NCBI GenBank assembly: GCA_029834535.1
Contig: JAQMWT010000592.1
Location: 1-32,153 of the forward strand
Origin: Chrysophaeum taylorii
Lineage: Eukaryota; Sar; Pelagophyceae; Pelagomonadales; Pelagomonadaceae
Direction: 5' to 3'
DNA: 32,153 nucleotides
The notes beneath the pieces were generated by a model. It was given only the letters and a program-made list of their open reading frames with translations, did not search any database and was not told the DNA's origin. Positions 1 to 8,379 of the stretch are shown one piece after another; position 1 is the first letter of the stretch; every line of letters begins with the position of its first letter. The position numbers were made by a program, and so were the translations under genes.

Positions 1-2
1 CA

Positions 3-155
3 GACTTCGACTTCAACCGAGACACTCCTGTAAGAATTTTCGCATCACTGGAAGCACGACAACAGTTACCAGCAGCTGCGGAAACCCTTCAAAACATGCA
101 CCACAAGCAAGTACGTTGTGCCTCCCTCAAACCGCGTTATCGCTCAGGCAAGTAA
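3..155 (+). CDS. 3' end of an unrecognised reading frame
   Basis: Fifty codons are open from the window edge to a TAA at 153-155. The composition is ordinary for a protein: it begins DFDFNRDTPVRIFASLEARQ, continues with an Ala/Gln stretch and ends in a basic tail. No domain is recognised. The frame enters from outside the window, and a SINE-like copy begins about 35 bases after the stop. It could be a host gene end or another transposon remnant; fifty open codons is only weak evidence of coding. Confidence 0.3.
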   Translation, partial: DFDFNRDTPVRIFASLEARQQLPAAAETLQNMHHKQVRCASLKPRYRSGK

Positions 156-190
156 CTCCTCAATTGAGGGGAGCATGTCCCAATTACACT

Positions 191-564
191 ACCTGATAGC
201 CGACTGCGGTTGCGATGGAGGGACGGTGCATCAATGATCCTGAGCCTTGCGAGCGGAATCCGCCTCCCGGCGTAGGTTGGCACATATTCGCCTCCCGGGC
301 GGGCCGGTTGGCAGCCGGGAACGTTCGCCAGTGGGACGGGGTATGAGCCGGGGGGCCGGAAGACGGAAGGGTTATGCGGCGAGTTGGTTGTCGTCACATC
401 GCGGTATCCTCGTCGCATTGCACAAGCTTGATTGTCGCTTCTCCGCGAACGACTTCGGCAGCATTTTCGTTCTACAGCAACGTGACACAGGACACGTCCT
501 GCCGGTCACGGCTGGCTCCAAGCCGTAAGGTCTGAAGTTAGTTTAAGTTAGTTAGTTAGTTAGT
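191..564 (+). repeat. SINE-like element, copy 1
   Basis: This copy shares its start (CCTGATNGCCGACTGCGG), centre (a GGCGGGCCGGTTGGCAGCCGG block) and end (GGTCTGAAGTTAG followed by GTTA repeats) with copies at 10291-10656 (minus), 24787-25151 (plus) and 21105-21505 (plus, divergent). Length is about 370 bp, with no coding potential common to all copies. The tetranucleotide (GTTA)n tail is what target-primed retroposons often carry, hence 'SINE-like'. A convincing Pol III promoter or tRNA head was not identified. No clear target duplication is visible at this copy. Confidence 0.55.
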
Positions 565-817
565 CCCATGCCCGCACCTTCGAATGCTCAACACGCCTAA
601 GGGCAACCCTGGTCACTACGGCACTCACCGCTCTGGTCCCAGCATCTCCGCTATTGAGGATGCACCCAGCAGGACTGACCCTTACATCGCCCTTGGTTCT
701 ACTGCACTCTCCTTCGGCGACCCCCCTTTTCGAATTCCCGCACTGGACCCCAAGCATTTCAGGCCGGATCCTCTCCACCACGGGATATCAGCTCACGCGC
801 CCATCTGCCCTACCTAG
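565..817 (+). other. Leader before orphan frame A, no gene recognised
   Basis: CA-rich, purine-poor sequence with the same texture as the following orphan frames. It carries a short frame from an ATG at 584, without recognisable content. The motif GGATGCACCC at about 658 recurs at about 1495 and, in part, near 3770, suggesting that it belongs to the same unit as the orphan frames. Confidence 0.35.
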
Positions 818-1948
818 CAGACAGGTCAGCCGCGAGCCACACTCCTTTTGGCACTGACTTCGGACCACCCGCATCACGCGGTTTCGCTCTTGGAGCATGA
901 CACGCTTTTCGATGCTCTCCGCGTCACCGCCTCTAACATCACGACACTCGTCATTTCAACCGACACTGCGCGCCGCAACGTATCTCACGACCTTCAGATC
1001 ACCAACCTAAGTCGCTCGCGCCCGCACCACGTCGCGCACGCCTTACGAGGGCGTATTTCAATTGGTGACCTCACAGGTCTTTCGATGCATTTTCCGCCGT
1101 CCGACTTTGAACTTGCGAATTACTTTATGGCAATCCCCAATGCCAAGACGTTTGAAGCTGCGCAATCATGTCTCTGGAACTCCAAAGCAACAGAAACTGC
1201 CAGACAAGAGAGCACTCAGCTCTCAACAACTGCTCAACAGCTACTTAAAGTCTCGGACATAGCAACGAGTCCTATCTCGCAGTCTCTATTGGACGACAAG
1301 ACGAAAGATAAGACCACAACGGCCAGCTACACCAGCCAGCTCATTGATGCAGCAGACGAGACAACGCAAACCAACTGCACAGCACGGTTCCAGACTATGC
1401 AGACGATGCTCAGGTCCAACGCTCAATTACTTGACCACGCAAACGTTCTGTCACCTGACCTTGCACTGCTACTGGTTCGTGTCTCATTCATAAAGGATGC
1501 ACCCCATCCGACTGACCAATCCTTAAGATATGTCCCGCTCGCAGAAGCACCACCACAGGAAACAAAGGTGCGTCATGAAGACACAGGTAAGCGCACCACG
1601 ATCATGCGCGCAAGCTCATTGCGCCTATCCGATCACGACGAGACGAAGCTACAGCTTTGCTTGACCCCTTCGCCTCTGGAAGACAAAGGCCGCCTCTCAG
1701 CCCCCCAGGCACCTGACCCTTCCCTGTCGCTGCAATCCGTATTAGCACAGACGATCTCGCCTCCCTGCACGACTGCAGATCAGGCACAAGCTAATTTCAG
1801 CACTCAGCAGAGTTATGCGCACCCGCTGGAATCCTACCAGCACGGCTACCTCTGCCAGTCAGGTCACTGCACCACCTCGGTCTCCCCTGACACCAGGTCG
1901 ACGTATCGCTCATTCGCGACCACCTTAAGTCATAATGGACGACTATGA
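818..1948 (+). CDS. Orphan reading frame A, no family recognised
   Basis: The frame is open from the TAG at 815-817 to the TGA at 1946-1948, about 376 codons. The first in-frame ATG lies only at about 1085, so either the true 5' end is spliced or lost, or the frame is a relic. The product would be hydrophilic and rich in Ser, Thr, Pro, His and Gln, without signal peptide, membrane span or known motif. The terminal 14 bases overlap the ATG of frame B (1935) in a different phase. Frame B is closed by a TAA just before its ATG, so A and B may be one ancestral frame of about 1,280 codons broken by an indel near 1925-1948. The strand is purine-poor, which lowers stop frequency, but not enough to expect this length by chance. 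Confidence 0.4.
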   Translation, partial: QTGQPRATLLLALTSDHPHHAVSLLEHDTLFDALRVTASNITTLVISTDTARRNVSHDLQITNLSRSRPHHVAHALRGRISIGDLTGLSMHFPPSDFELANYFMAIPNAKTFEAAQSCLWNSKATETARQESTQLSTTAQQLLKVSDIATSPISQSLLDDKTKDKTTTASYTSQLIDAADETTQTNCTARFQTMQTMLRSNAQLLDHANVLSPDLALLLVRVSFIKDAPHPTDQSLRYVPLAEAPPQETKVRHEDTGKRTTIMRASSLRLSDHDETKLQLCLTPSPLEDKGRLSAPQAPDPSLSLQSVLAQTISPPCTTADQAQANFSTQQSYAHPLESYQHGYLCQSGHCTTSVSPDTRSTYRSFATTLSHNGRL

Positions 1949-4652
1949 TCTCGAGCATGAACTCATTGCAACGCTTGAGTCATACCCAAGAAGGAATCCT
2001 ACTTTGGAGTCACCTCAACCACTCCCACAGGAACTTTGGCCACCAGACGCCACCCATGTGCTCGCGGTTTCTCCATTGGTTTCCTCCAAAGCATTTGACT
2101 GCTGCAGAGACAAAATGAAACCTCCCCATGCGACTATAACCGCATTTTCGTTTGGGACACAAGCATATACTTCATGTCATTTGTTTACGCCCATAGTACC
2201 GCGACACACGGCAACCAAGATAGAAGTGGACTGCGTTCCACCCTCATCTCTGAGCACCACCCCCGACATGCTGCTCCCTGCACTACTAGCCAGTCCCATC
2301 ACGTCTGATTCAGCTCCCATCGCTTTGTATGACGCCATATGTCATATTCCGATTAAAGCCCAGACACCGCACAGGCTACAATGCACTCGCGACGGCACGC
2401 TCACCGCCCCTCTCGGTTTAGACCGCAAACATTGCGTCATACCCATGGTACACCCACAGTCAACTGAGACGCACGCTCGCTTGTCGCACAGTACGATGCC
2501 CAAACACCCTTTAATTCATTATATGCAGAACACTGTCGTCTCAGCCACTGCTGAAGCGCCTCCTCCGACCGCCGCCCGGCTCTCCGCTCGTTTCGCAACC
2601 ATGGTCTCTCCGTCTCACCGGCTATTCGAAGATTTCACCCAGTTCGAATTACGAGGGCGCATTAATTTCCCACCGACGACAAGATTCGTTTCGATTCGTA
2701 TCAGTCATGCCTCCCATGGCTACTCTGGCTACATCGGAACTCAATTCAAGGCACGTACTGAAGTCCCTCTTTCTAAGGACCTCTGTCACACGCCAAGACC
2801 TGATGAGTATTCGTCGTTCCTCCCCGCTTCAACGCGACTCCCGACGACCAAATCCCCGACGATTTGTGATGACACTAAGTTCCGTCATCAATGCAATTCA
2901 GAGCCTCCCACGCTCTTCCGTCTGTCTCTTGCAGGTCACACCTATCACGTTTCAGCTCGCTCGATTTTATCCAGCATGCTGCCATATGCAAACGAAGTTC
3001 TATCACGCCAACGCCACACGTCGCAGTTATCGCCAGTCTCGCGCAATAAATGCCCGCCACCAAATGATAGCCGCACGCAGAGTCCTCTACTCACCTCTCT
3101 TCACGTCCCTCCCAGCGCTATGCTTGACGTTGAAGCTCTGCACCGCCATGGTTCGGTTACAACACCACTTCACGCGAAATCCTCGTCCAGTTCTGATCAT
3201 ATCTCGCATCTGTCGACATTGTTATCGGAATCATGCTTCGGACACAGCTCAGACAGCACTAGCGTATTACGCTCTTCTGACGCACTCGGTTCGCTCCTCT
3301 CCGTTCGCACTGCAGGTTCCATCTCGCAGAACTCTGAGCCCAACAGCCGCCATTGCGATTCGTACCCAGTCGACGCTTTCCGTAGCACCCGCGAAGATAA
3401 CCCCCAATATCCACAGGTTGGACACGCGCTCTGCTCTAAGCATTCCACCGAATCTCACTGCCGCACACCGCCAGCCCCACCCAGTTGTGTTGCGAATCAA
3501 GGGAAGTTAACTGCCATGACTATTTACTTCTTCATTCCCACACACTCGCTGCTAGCCACAATCTCGCATGACTCATTGCCGGACTGTTCTCGCATTATGG
3601 ACAGGACCTCACATCATGTTCATTCTTCGGACATCCCCCGTCCACAGATCAATCCTCTCTTGAAAAATACGCACCCTACACGTTGTATACTGTACAGCTC
3701 TCGCATATCGACAACACCCTTCTGTCGAATGTCTCCTCTTTCAGTCATTGCACGATTCACCAGGGATGCACCACGCTCCCTCGCGCTTGTACATCAAGGG
3801 AAGTTCGATTCTGATGATGCTTCGTTTGATTCTGATGAAAACGACTCCGGACATGAAATGAATGGATCAGTCGATTGTCACAGTTCAGGATTATTTCGCA
3901 ACATAGAACACGAAAGATGCGACTATGACCATACCTTCGAAGTCAACTCCCCTCCTGGCACGGAAAATATCTTCAAGCAGTCCATCGCCTTCAGGCATTT
4001 TCTTCTGTTGCCCGACCCTTCTGCATTTTCTGCACAGGGCACCGACTCCTCAGCACAGGACACACGCCTGTATCCACCATCATACTCGATACACTCGCAA
4101 ACCTCAGTCTCCGCCCAATCATCTTTCGATACTAGCCACTGGCGACTTACACGAGACTACGAACCCAAGTCAGCAAATTTGGAGTTTTCATATTTATGGC
4201 CACCCCCAGACAACTTTATCCCGATATCCTCATCGCGCTACGATTATCCGCATATTATTTTAGACGCTCATAGCCTAGCTTCAGCTGTCCCACGCTACAC
4301 TCAGGACGACAGCTCTGACACGCATGTGACAGGCAATTCTGGTTCTCTCATCTTCCAGAAACAGCTCCGCCTTACTCGCTCTATTTACGACGATTATCTT
4401 ACCATGTCGAAACCGATTTGGTTAAATGGTCATATCTCTTCATGGGATCACGCTGACGCTCCGTCACATCGTCAAATCTTTACTAGCCCAACATTAGCCA
4501 CAATAGAATCTCATCCCTACGGCCACTCTCATTATTCGCCATTCGATCAACCATTGGTCTGCTGCACAATTCCCGACTGCCTGACCCAGGATCCCTCCTG
4601 TTATTATTCGTTAGACCACCCGCTCTACTTAGATGCTCCCCCAGCCACTTAG
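1935..4652 (+). CDS. Orphan 905-codon reading frame B, no family recognised
   Basis: The frame is uninterrupted from ATG 1935 to TAG 4650-4652. The predicted 905-residue product is rich in Ser, Pro, Thr, His and Arg and looks largely disordered. An acidic cluster near residues 624-640 (DSDDASFDSDENDSGHE) and an aromatic, Asp-rich last quarter are the only local features. No RT, protease, integrase, zinc knuckle or helicase motif was found. Between 2707 and 3510 a second phase on the same strand is also open for 267 codons. Gag-like or capsid-like protein of an unknown element, a lineage-specific gene, or a relic are all possible. Coding is likely from length alone; function is unknown. Confidence 0.45.
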   Translation: MDDYDLEHELIATLESYPRRNPTLESPQPLPQELWPPDATHVLAVSPLVSSKAFDCCRDKMKPPHATITAFSFGTQAYTSCHLFTPIVPRHTATKIEVDCVPPSSLSTTPDMLLPALLASPITSDSAPIALYDAICHIPIKAQTPHRLQCTRDGTLTAPLGLDRKHCVIPMVHPQSTETHARLSHSTMPKHPLIHYMQNTVVSATAEAPPPTAARLSARFATMVSPSHRLFEDFTQFELRGRINFPPTTRFVSIRISHASHGYSGYIGTQFKARTEVPLSKDLCHTPRPDEYSSFLPASTRLPTTKSPTICDDTKFRHQCNSEPPTLFRLSLAGHTYHVSARSILSSMLPYANEVLSRQRHTSQLSPVSRNKCPPPNDSRTQSPLLTSLHVPPSAMLDVEALHRHGSVTTPLHAKSSSSSDHISHLSTLLSESCFGHSSDSTSVLRSSDALGSLLSVRTAGSISQNSEPNSRHCDSYPVDAFRSTREDNPQYPQVGHALCSKHSTESHCRTPPAPPSCVANQGKLTAMTIYFFIPTHSLLATISHDSLPDCSRIMDRTSHHVHSSDIPRPQINPLLKNTHPTRCILYSSRISTTPFCRMSPLSVIARFTRDAPRSLALVHQGKFDSDDASFDSDENDSGHEMNGSVDCHSSGLFRNIEHERCDYDHTFEVNSPPGTENIFKQSIAFRHFLLLPDPSAFSAQGTDSSAQDTRLYPPSYSIHSQTSVSAQSSFDTSHWRLTRDYEPKSANLEFSYLWPPPDNFIPISSSRYDYPHIILDAHSLASAVPRYTQDDSSDTHVTGNSGSLIFQKQLRLTRSIYDDYLTMSKPIWLNGHISSWDHADAPSHRQIFTSPTLATIESHPYGHSHYSPFDQPLVCCTIPDCLTQDPSCYYSLDHPLYLDAPPAT

Positions 4653-4810
4653 GATTTATCCACCGGCACGCACCGTCCCCTATCTCATTAGCCACTGAGC
4701 AAGATGATGATCTGATCTCTCGCACAACATTCGCCATACTTCATCGTTAGCCTACCTAGCATCTTCCTCCACTTTTCTTCTTACTCACGAGCGATGCTTT
4801 TTCCTTTCTT

Positions 4811-5709
4811 TGATCATCCACCTCTTCTTGCAATACCCGATTTCTTTTGCTTCCCCTCTCAACCGATTCTACACTCGACTTCACGCTCTTTCTCCTTTCT
4901 CACACACACCTACCCGCGTTTCGTTTTCCTCTATCTCTTTCATGCACTTCGCACACTTTCCTTCAACGCCTCCTCACGACTCGACATCCATTTGTTCTTG
5001 GCCAGACATTTGTTTTGTTTGTCCCAGATTTCGCTCATCACCGAGTTCAATCTGCGAGGGCGTAGAGATAGAAAATTCCATTTAGGGTTAGAACCCCCCC
5101 CCCCCCCCTAACCTCACGCTCACACCCAACAACCCCAAAATCGCTGTGTCGTACACCGTGCTGCTCTTTGTGTCGTTAGAGGACAGGACGAAAGGCAGCA
5201 CTACCACTGCCACCATTCTCTACCAGAGGCACAGTGATTTTTCTGTTCTCTATCATTTCCTTGATCATCCGCCTCTTCTTGCAATATCCTTTTCATTTTG
5301 CTTCCCTTCTCAACCTATTCCATATTCGACTTCGCGCTCTTTCTCCTTTCTCACTCACACTTACCTGCTATTCCGCTCTACTCTATCTTTCTCATGCACT
5401 TCGCACACTTTTCCTCCCACGCCTCCTCGCAACCCAGCGTCGATTTGTCTCTGGCCAGACATTTGTTTTGTTTGTCCCAGATTTCGCTCATCACCGAGTT
5501 CAATCTGCGAGGGCGTAGAGATAGAAAATTCCATTTAGGGTTAGGACCCCCCCCCCCCTTTTTTAGTCTCACACTCACAGTATAAGCACCTAAATCGCTG
5601 TGTCGAACACCGTGCTGCTCTTTGTGTCGCTAGAGACAGGGCAATAAGAGTGGCACTACCACTGCCACCATTCTCTACCAGAGGCACAGTGATTTTTACT
5701 GTTCTCTAG
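4811..5709 (+). repeat. Tandem duplication, two units of about 450 bp
   Basis: Unit 1 runs from about 4811 to 5261 and unit 2 from about 5262 to 5709; TGATCATCC opens each and CAGAGGCACAGTGATTTTT closes each. The first half of each unit is a pyrimidine-rich, diverged stretch. A block of roughly 95 bp from GGCCAGACATTTG to CATTTAGGGTTAG (about 5001-5090 and 5451-5544) is essentially identical in both. It is followed by a pure C run (15 C at 5094-5108, 12 C at 5547-5558). Short open frames here are by-products of the pyrimidine bias. The 160 bases after the duplication show nothing recognisable. Confidence 0.8.
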
Positions 5710-5896
5710 TAATGTCTGCCGTTTCGTTGTTATCCGTTGCATTTCGCTTTGTGGGGTTTAGCGTTATGTCTGTTTGTTTTCGGCTTTGCGTATTTCCTGT
5801 TGATGGAATCAACAGCTACGAATCGAATAATAGGTGCGACCGACCGACCGTCCGACCATCCAACAACCCAACATGTCCTTACTACTAATCGACAGA

Positions 5897-5932
5897 TGTT
5901 TGTCTGTCTGTTTGTTTGTCTGTCTGTTTGTC
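5897..5932 (+). repeat. TTTG/TCTG microsatellite, occupied insertion site
   Basis: Mixed (TTTG)/(TCTG) tetranucleotide repeat directly after CTAATCGACAGATG. It stops exactly where a minus-strand non-LTR 3' end begins (TTTAAATGTCGAC at 5933). The equivalent stretch in U2 (8380-8424) is uninterrupted. Confidence 0.85.
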
Positions 5933-6526
5933 TTTAAATGTCGACTGCTAAGAGGGGGGTGTGTGTGAGGAGCATGAAGGATGTGGGTGTTTGTCTTCAA
6001 ATGTCGACTGCTAAGACTCTAGGGTCGGATAAGAAAGTTCGTACGAGCCGTTAACTATGTTTCAGTTTGTACTAAGACATACTCAACGGATCGCTGAGCT
6101 ATGTTCATTTGTACTCAAGCAGTATGTGCCGCCACGCCGCGAGATCGTCGCGATGGAACTAGTCCCCATAGTGAAGTCGGCATCCTTTCGTCCCCTCACG
6201 CAAGAAAAGGAAAAAGCCCACGCGTTGTAGGACCCGTCGTTGCGGCGCGGGCTAGTCTCGTTTTCTTATCCGACCCTACCTAGTAAGAGGGGGGGTGTGT
6301 GTGGGGAGCATGAAGGATGTGGGTGGGTTTGTGGGGTATGAGGGATGTGCCTGACGGGCGGAGATAAGTACTGTGTGGGTATTTGTCTTTAAATGTCGAC
6401 TGCTAAGAGGGGGGTGTGTGTGGGTGTTTGTCTTTAAATGTCAACTGCTAAGAGGGGGGTGTGTGTGGGGAGCATGAAGGATGTGGGTGGGTTTGTGGGG
6501 TATGAGGGATGTGCCTGACGGGTCTG
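5933..6526 (-). mobile_element. Cluster of 5'-truncated non-LTR 3' ends
   Basis: At least four minus-strand copies of the non-LTR 3' UTR are stacked head to tail. Their 3' ends (TTTAAATGTCGACTGCTAAG read on the plus strand) are at 5933, 5996, 6388 and 6433. Between them lie remnants of the tetranucleotide tail (for example GGGTGTTTGTC). The second copy is split by a MITE at 6022-6276. The arrangement implies repeated insertion of the element into the tail or microsatellite of an earlier copy. The last copy abuts TCTGTTTGTCCCTCG, the other side of the microsatellite. Confidence 0.75.
6022..6276. mobile_element. MITE with 15-bp terminal inverted repeats and TA flanks
   Basis: GGGTCGGATAAGAAA at 6022-6036 is exactly inverted at 6262-6276, and both ends are flanked by TA. 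The 255-bp interior has no coding potential. It interrupts a non-LTR 3' UTR copy. A TA target with short perfect terminal repeats fits a Tc1/mariner- or pogo-type non-autonomous element; no transposase is present. Only one copy occurs in the window, so the family assignment rests on structure alone. Confidence 0.7.
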
Positions 6527-6575
6527 TTTGTCCCTCGATTTAGGGTAAGGATCAGGTAGGCCCGCGAGCCAGACA

Positions 6576-7154
6576 GTGATCCTCCAAGCCGTCTACGGCG
6601 ACCTCGCAGACTGTTTCCACGACCCGCGGCGGCTCTTTCAGCGCGCCATTCTCACGCCCCGTCGAAACGATGTTGTCGATGCTGACAACGCGCGCATGAC
6701 CGCGGCCTTTTTTTCCCGGAGACGAGGCGTCGGAGTTCTTTTCGGCCGACTAGGTTGGGTCGGAAGACGACGCCTCGCTCTCAAGAGTCGAGTTTTGAAC
6801 TCCCTGACAACCAACGGCATGCTGACTTTGATCGCGAGCTTAAAGTCTTCGCAACCTCGACCCGTCGCACGGCCACTGCAACGGTACCAGATACATGATC
6901 GATCGTGTCGTTGTCACCGAGGCTCCTCCAACCTGTATCCCTTAAGGCCCGCCGACGCCAAACGATCACCAAGAGCCAGGGCCAGACGCCCCGCGAGGTC
7001 GGCGTCCTCTTGGCGAAGCCCGTCTTCTGCCACGTCCAGCTCTACGTGGCTCTCTGTCGATCGGCAACCCCGAGGATATCCTCTTCTGGGTCGACGACTC
7101 CACCCTACCCCACCCGTGCTGCGCAATACCGATAAGCCCCCTCCCGGCGTCTAA
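6576..7154 (+). pseudogene. PIF1-type helicase C-terminal fragment (U1)
   Basis: The first frame reads ILQAVYGDLADCFHDPRRLF, followed by AILTPRRNDVVDADNARM. This parallels the Helitron helicase at 10948-11691 (minus), with YGEGRFDDPAWLFERAVLTP and NSNVDHYNAEM. Further along other frames give LNSLTTNGML and KSQGQTPREVGVLLAKP...QLYVALCRS, matching helicase motifs FNKSQGHTLKKVGLL and QLYVALSRV. The phase therefore shifts several times and the fragment cannot be translated as one protein. It is a degraded relic of a helicase related to, but diverged from, the one at 10948-14490. Confidence 0.8.
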
Positions 7155-7159
7155 ACGCG

Positions 7160-7533
7160 CACTATAGGTTAACTTGCTGGGACCAGGTGAACTTACTGGA
7201 ACCAGGTGAACTTACTGGGGTTAGAGATTGGGACTAGGTGAACTTAGTGACCAGGTGAACTTACTGAGACCAAGTGTGAACTTACTGGGGCTTTTAGAGT
7301 AAACTAAAAGGTTAGCGGCGTGTGCGGATCAAAGCAGCTTAGATTGGCGGGGGTGAGAGCGACGAGCTCAAAGGAGAGTGGGTGTGAGTTTACGCCGAAC
7401 TTACTGGGGTTAGAGATTGGGTTTACGCCGAATTTGCTGGGGTTAGAGATTGGGACTAGGTGAACTTAACAGAAACAGGTGAACTTGCTGGGGTTAGAGA
7501 TTGGGACTAGGTGAACTTACTGGCCTGTACTTG
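7160..7533 (+). repeat. GGTGAACTTACTGG short-repeat block (U1 3' part)
   Basis: Irregular repetition of GGGACCAGGTGAACTTACTG, alternating with GGGGTTAGAGATTGGGACTAG and TTTACGCCGAACTTACTGG, around a conserved unique segment (GTGCGGATCAAAGCAGCTTA). Equivalent blocks are at 8718-9018, 9745-10126, 21507-21905 (inverted) and 23883-24225 (inverted). It forms the 3' third of the U unit. Confidence 0.8.
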
Positions 7534-7576
7534 TACAAAAATTAAATAGTCGTGTTGGGTTGAAGCTTAAAGTATC

Positions 7577-8074
7577 TTGCCAATCTTAGCATATCTTGCG
7601 TGCTTGCCCCGGACAAATGATGGCGACGCCTCCTGGGACGAGCCGCGGCGTCTCGTGCCTAAAGAGCGCCGCGACACCGAGGGGCGCGCGCGGCTTGCGC
7701 GGCACCGCCCGAGCGAAGCTGAGAAGCAGCAGAAGCACCGCGACCTCGACGCGGACCAAGAGCGACATCGCGTGGGAGCGTGCGGCAAGACAAGGAACAG
7801 GAGCGCGAACGAGCGCGAGAGCCTCGTGATACCGCGCGGCCGCAACACGAGGAAGAGCAACGCGCCCGACCGCGAGAGCGTCGTGCTACCGGGCAGCCGC
7901 AACGGTAGGAAAAGGACCGCGAGCGCGCGCGACAGCCTCGTGCTACCGCGCGGCCGCAACACTATTGAAAGCTACCGCGCGGACACTATTGAAATGGAAC
8001 GTTCCACCGTCCGTGTACTATTGTTGGAGTATGAAATGGAACGTTCCACGTTCGAGCAAAGGTTGAAAAATTAA
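7577..8074 (+). CDS. Arg-rich low-complexity reading frame, doubtful gene
   Basis: A 165-codon frame from ATG 7577 to a TAA at 8072-8074. The protein is rich in Arg, Glu and Ser and includes three degenerate 19-residue repeats (S-L/V-V-x-P-x-R-N pattern) that mirror a 57-bp DNA repeat at 7815-7985. The texture resembles the Arg/Gln-rich repeat tract of Helitron proteins, but no homology to the one at 13640-13880 could be shown. It lies between U1 and U2 and may be a relic or chance frame. Confidence 0.25.
   Translation: MPILAYLACLPRTNDGDASWDEPRRLVPKERRDTEGRARLARHRPSEAEKQQKHRDLDADQERHRVGACGKTRNRSANERESLVIPRGRNTRKSNAPDRESVVLPGSRNGRKRTASARDSLVLPRGRNTIESYRADTIEMERSTVRVLLLEYEMERSTFEQRLKN
7815..7985 (+). 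repeat. 57-bp tandem repeat, three units
   Basis: Units start at 7815, 7872 and 7929 with GCGAGAGCCTCGTGATACCG and close variants; period 57 is a multiple of three. A single further copy of the core (CGTCGTGCTACCGCGCGGCC) appears at about 8241, joined to the palindrome-containing segment, so the 3' end of this region was duplicated. Confidence 0.8.
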
Positions 8075-8113
8075 ATGTTCAATGAAGCTTGAAACCGTTC
8101 AACAGTCCAAATA

Positions 8114-8207
8114 TTGCAAGAATGCCGCGAAGAACTCGTGACGCCTCACAAAGTACAACCGATGGAAAGCGCCGAAGAAATGAAGCCGACCCCCCCCCCC
8201 CCCCAGG
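8114..8207 (+). pseudogene. Second copy of the 10139 gene fragment, truncated
   Basis: The sequence from GAATGCCGCGAAGAACTCGT to GCCGAAGAAATGA repeats 10142-10208 apart from a missing codon, giving ECREELV-TPHKVQPMESAEEM in both. The match breaks down in a 15-C run (8190-8204) where the other copy has ACACCCCCAGG. A (CCGT)n run at 8208-8237 follows. Because the complete version at 10139 continues into further coding sequence, this looks like a piece of the same exon duplicated or captured by the surrounding repeats. Confidence 0.65.
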
Positions 8208-8237
8208 CGACCGTCCGTCCGTCCGTCCGTCCGTCCG
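8190..8237 (+). repeat. C15 run followed by (CCGT)n microsatellite
   Basis: Fifteen C residues at 8190-8204, then AGGCGA and (CCGT)n to 8237. Like the C runs at 5094-5108 and 5547-5558 it ends a block of otherwise conserved sequence. These are likely slippage products and also likely sites of sequencing error. Confidence 0.85.
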
Positions 8238-8379
8238 ACAGCGTCGTGCTACCGCGCGGCCGCAACACTCTTGAAATGGAACGTTCCACCGTCCGTCTAC
8301 CATTGTCTGAGTGTGAAATGGAACGTTCCACGTTTGAGCAGAGGTTGAAAAATTCAAAAGTCTTAACTACTAATCGACA

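Larger units (their letters stand above)
5876..7533 (+). mobile_element. Repeat unit U1 (Helitron-like, non-autonomous)
   Basis: The unit begins TCCTTACTACTAATCGACAG, carries a (TTTG/TCTG)n microsatellite filled with truncated non-LTR copies and a MITE, then CCCTCGATTTAGGGTAAGG, a decayed helicase 3' fragment and a run of GGTGAACTTACTGG repeats, and ends near GGCCTGTACTTG|T. The same order of parts occurs in U2-U5. A 5' TC and an internal PIF1 helicase relic are Helitron-like. The 3' end CTTG differs from the canonical CTRR and no strong subterminal hairpin was seen, so membership is an inference. Confidence 0.55.
7995..8330. promoter_or_regulatory. Four copies of the palindrome TGGAACGTTCCA
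   Basis: Perfect 12-bp palindromes at 7995-8006, 8037-8048, 8277-8288 and 8319-8330, in two pairs, each pair spaced 42 bp start to start. The two pairs belong to a direct duplication (about 7930-8070 and 8238-8355). Role unknown: such palindromes can bind dimeric DNA-binding proteins, but no gene sits in an obvious relation to them. Confidence 0.5.

Noticed and set aside
3805..3845. Hammerhead-ribozyme-like CTGATGA...GAAA words
   Set aside because: They lie in an acidic codon run (Asp-Ser-Asp) of orphan frame B, and the stems required around the core are absent.
5083..5093. TTTAGGGTTAG as a telomeric repeat
   Set aside because: Only one to one and a half units in each place (also in CTCGATTTAGGGTAAGG); no array of telomere repeats is present.
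4794..5585. Phe/Leu/Ser-rich frames of about 90-130 codons that resemble membrane proteins
   Set aside because: They come from the pyrimidine-rich tandem duplication; several phases are open at once and each differs between units.
5897..5932. Short regular repeats that might be a CRISPR array
   Set aside because: They are pure tetranucleotide runs without spacers, in eukaryotic transposon context. The 53-bp and 36-bp arrays likewise have no unique spacers.
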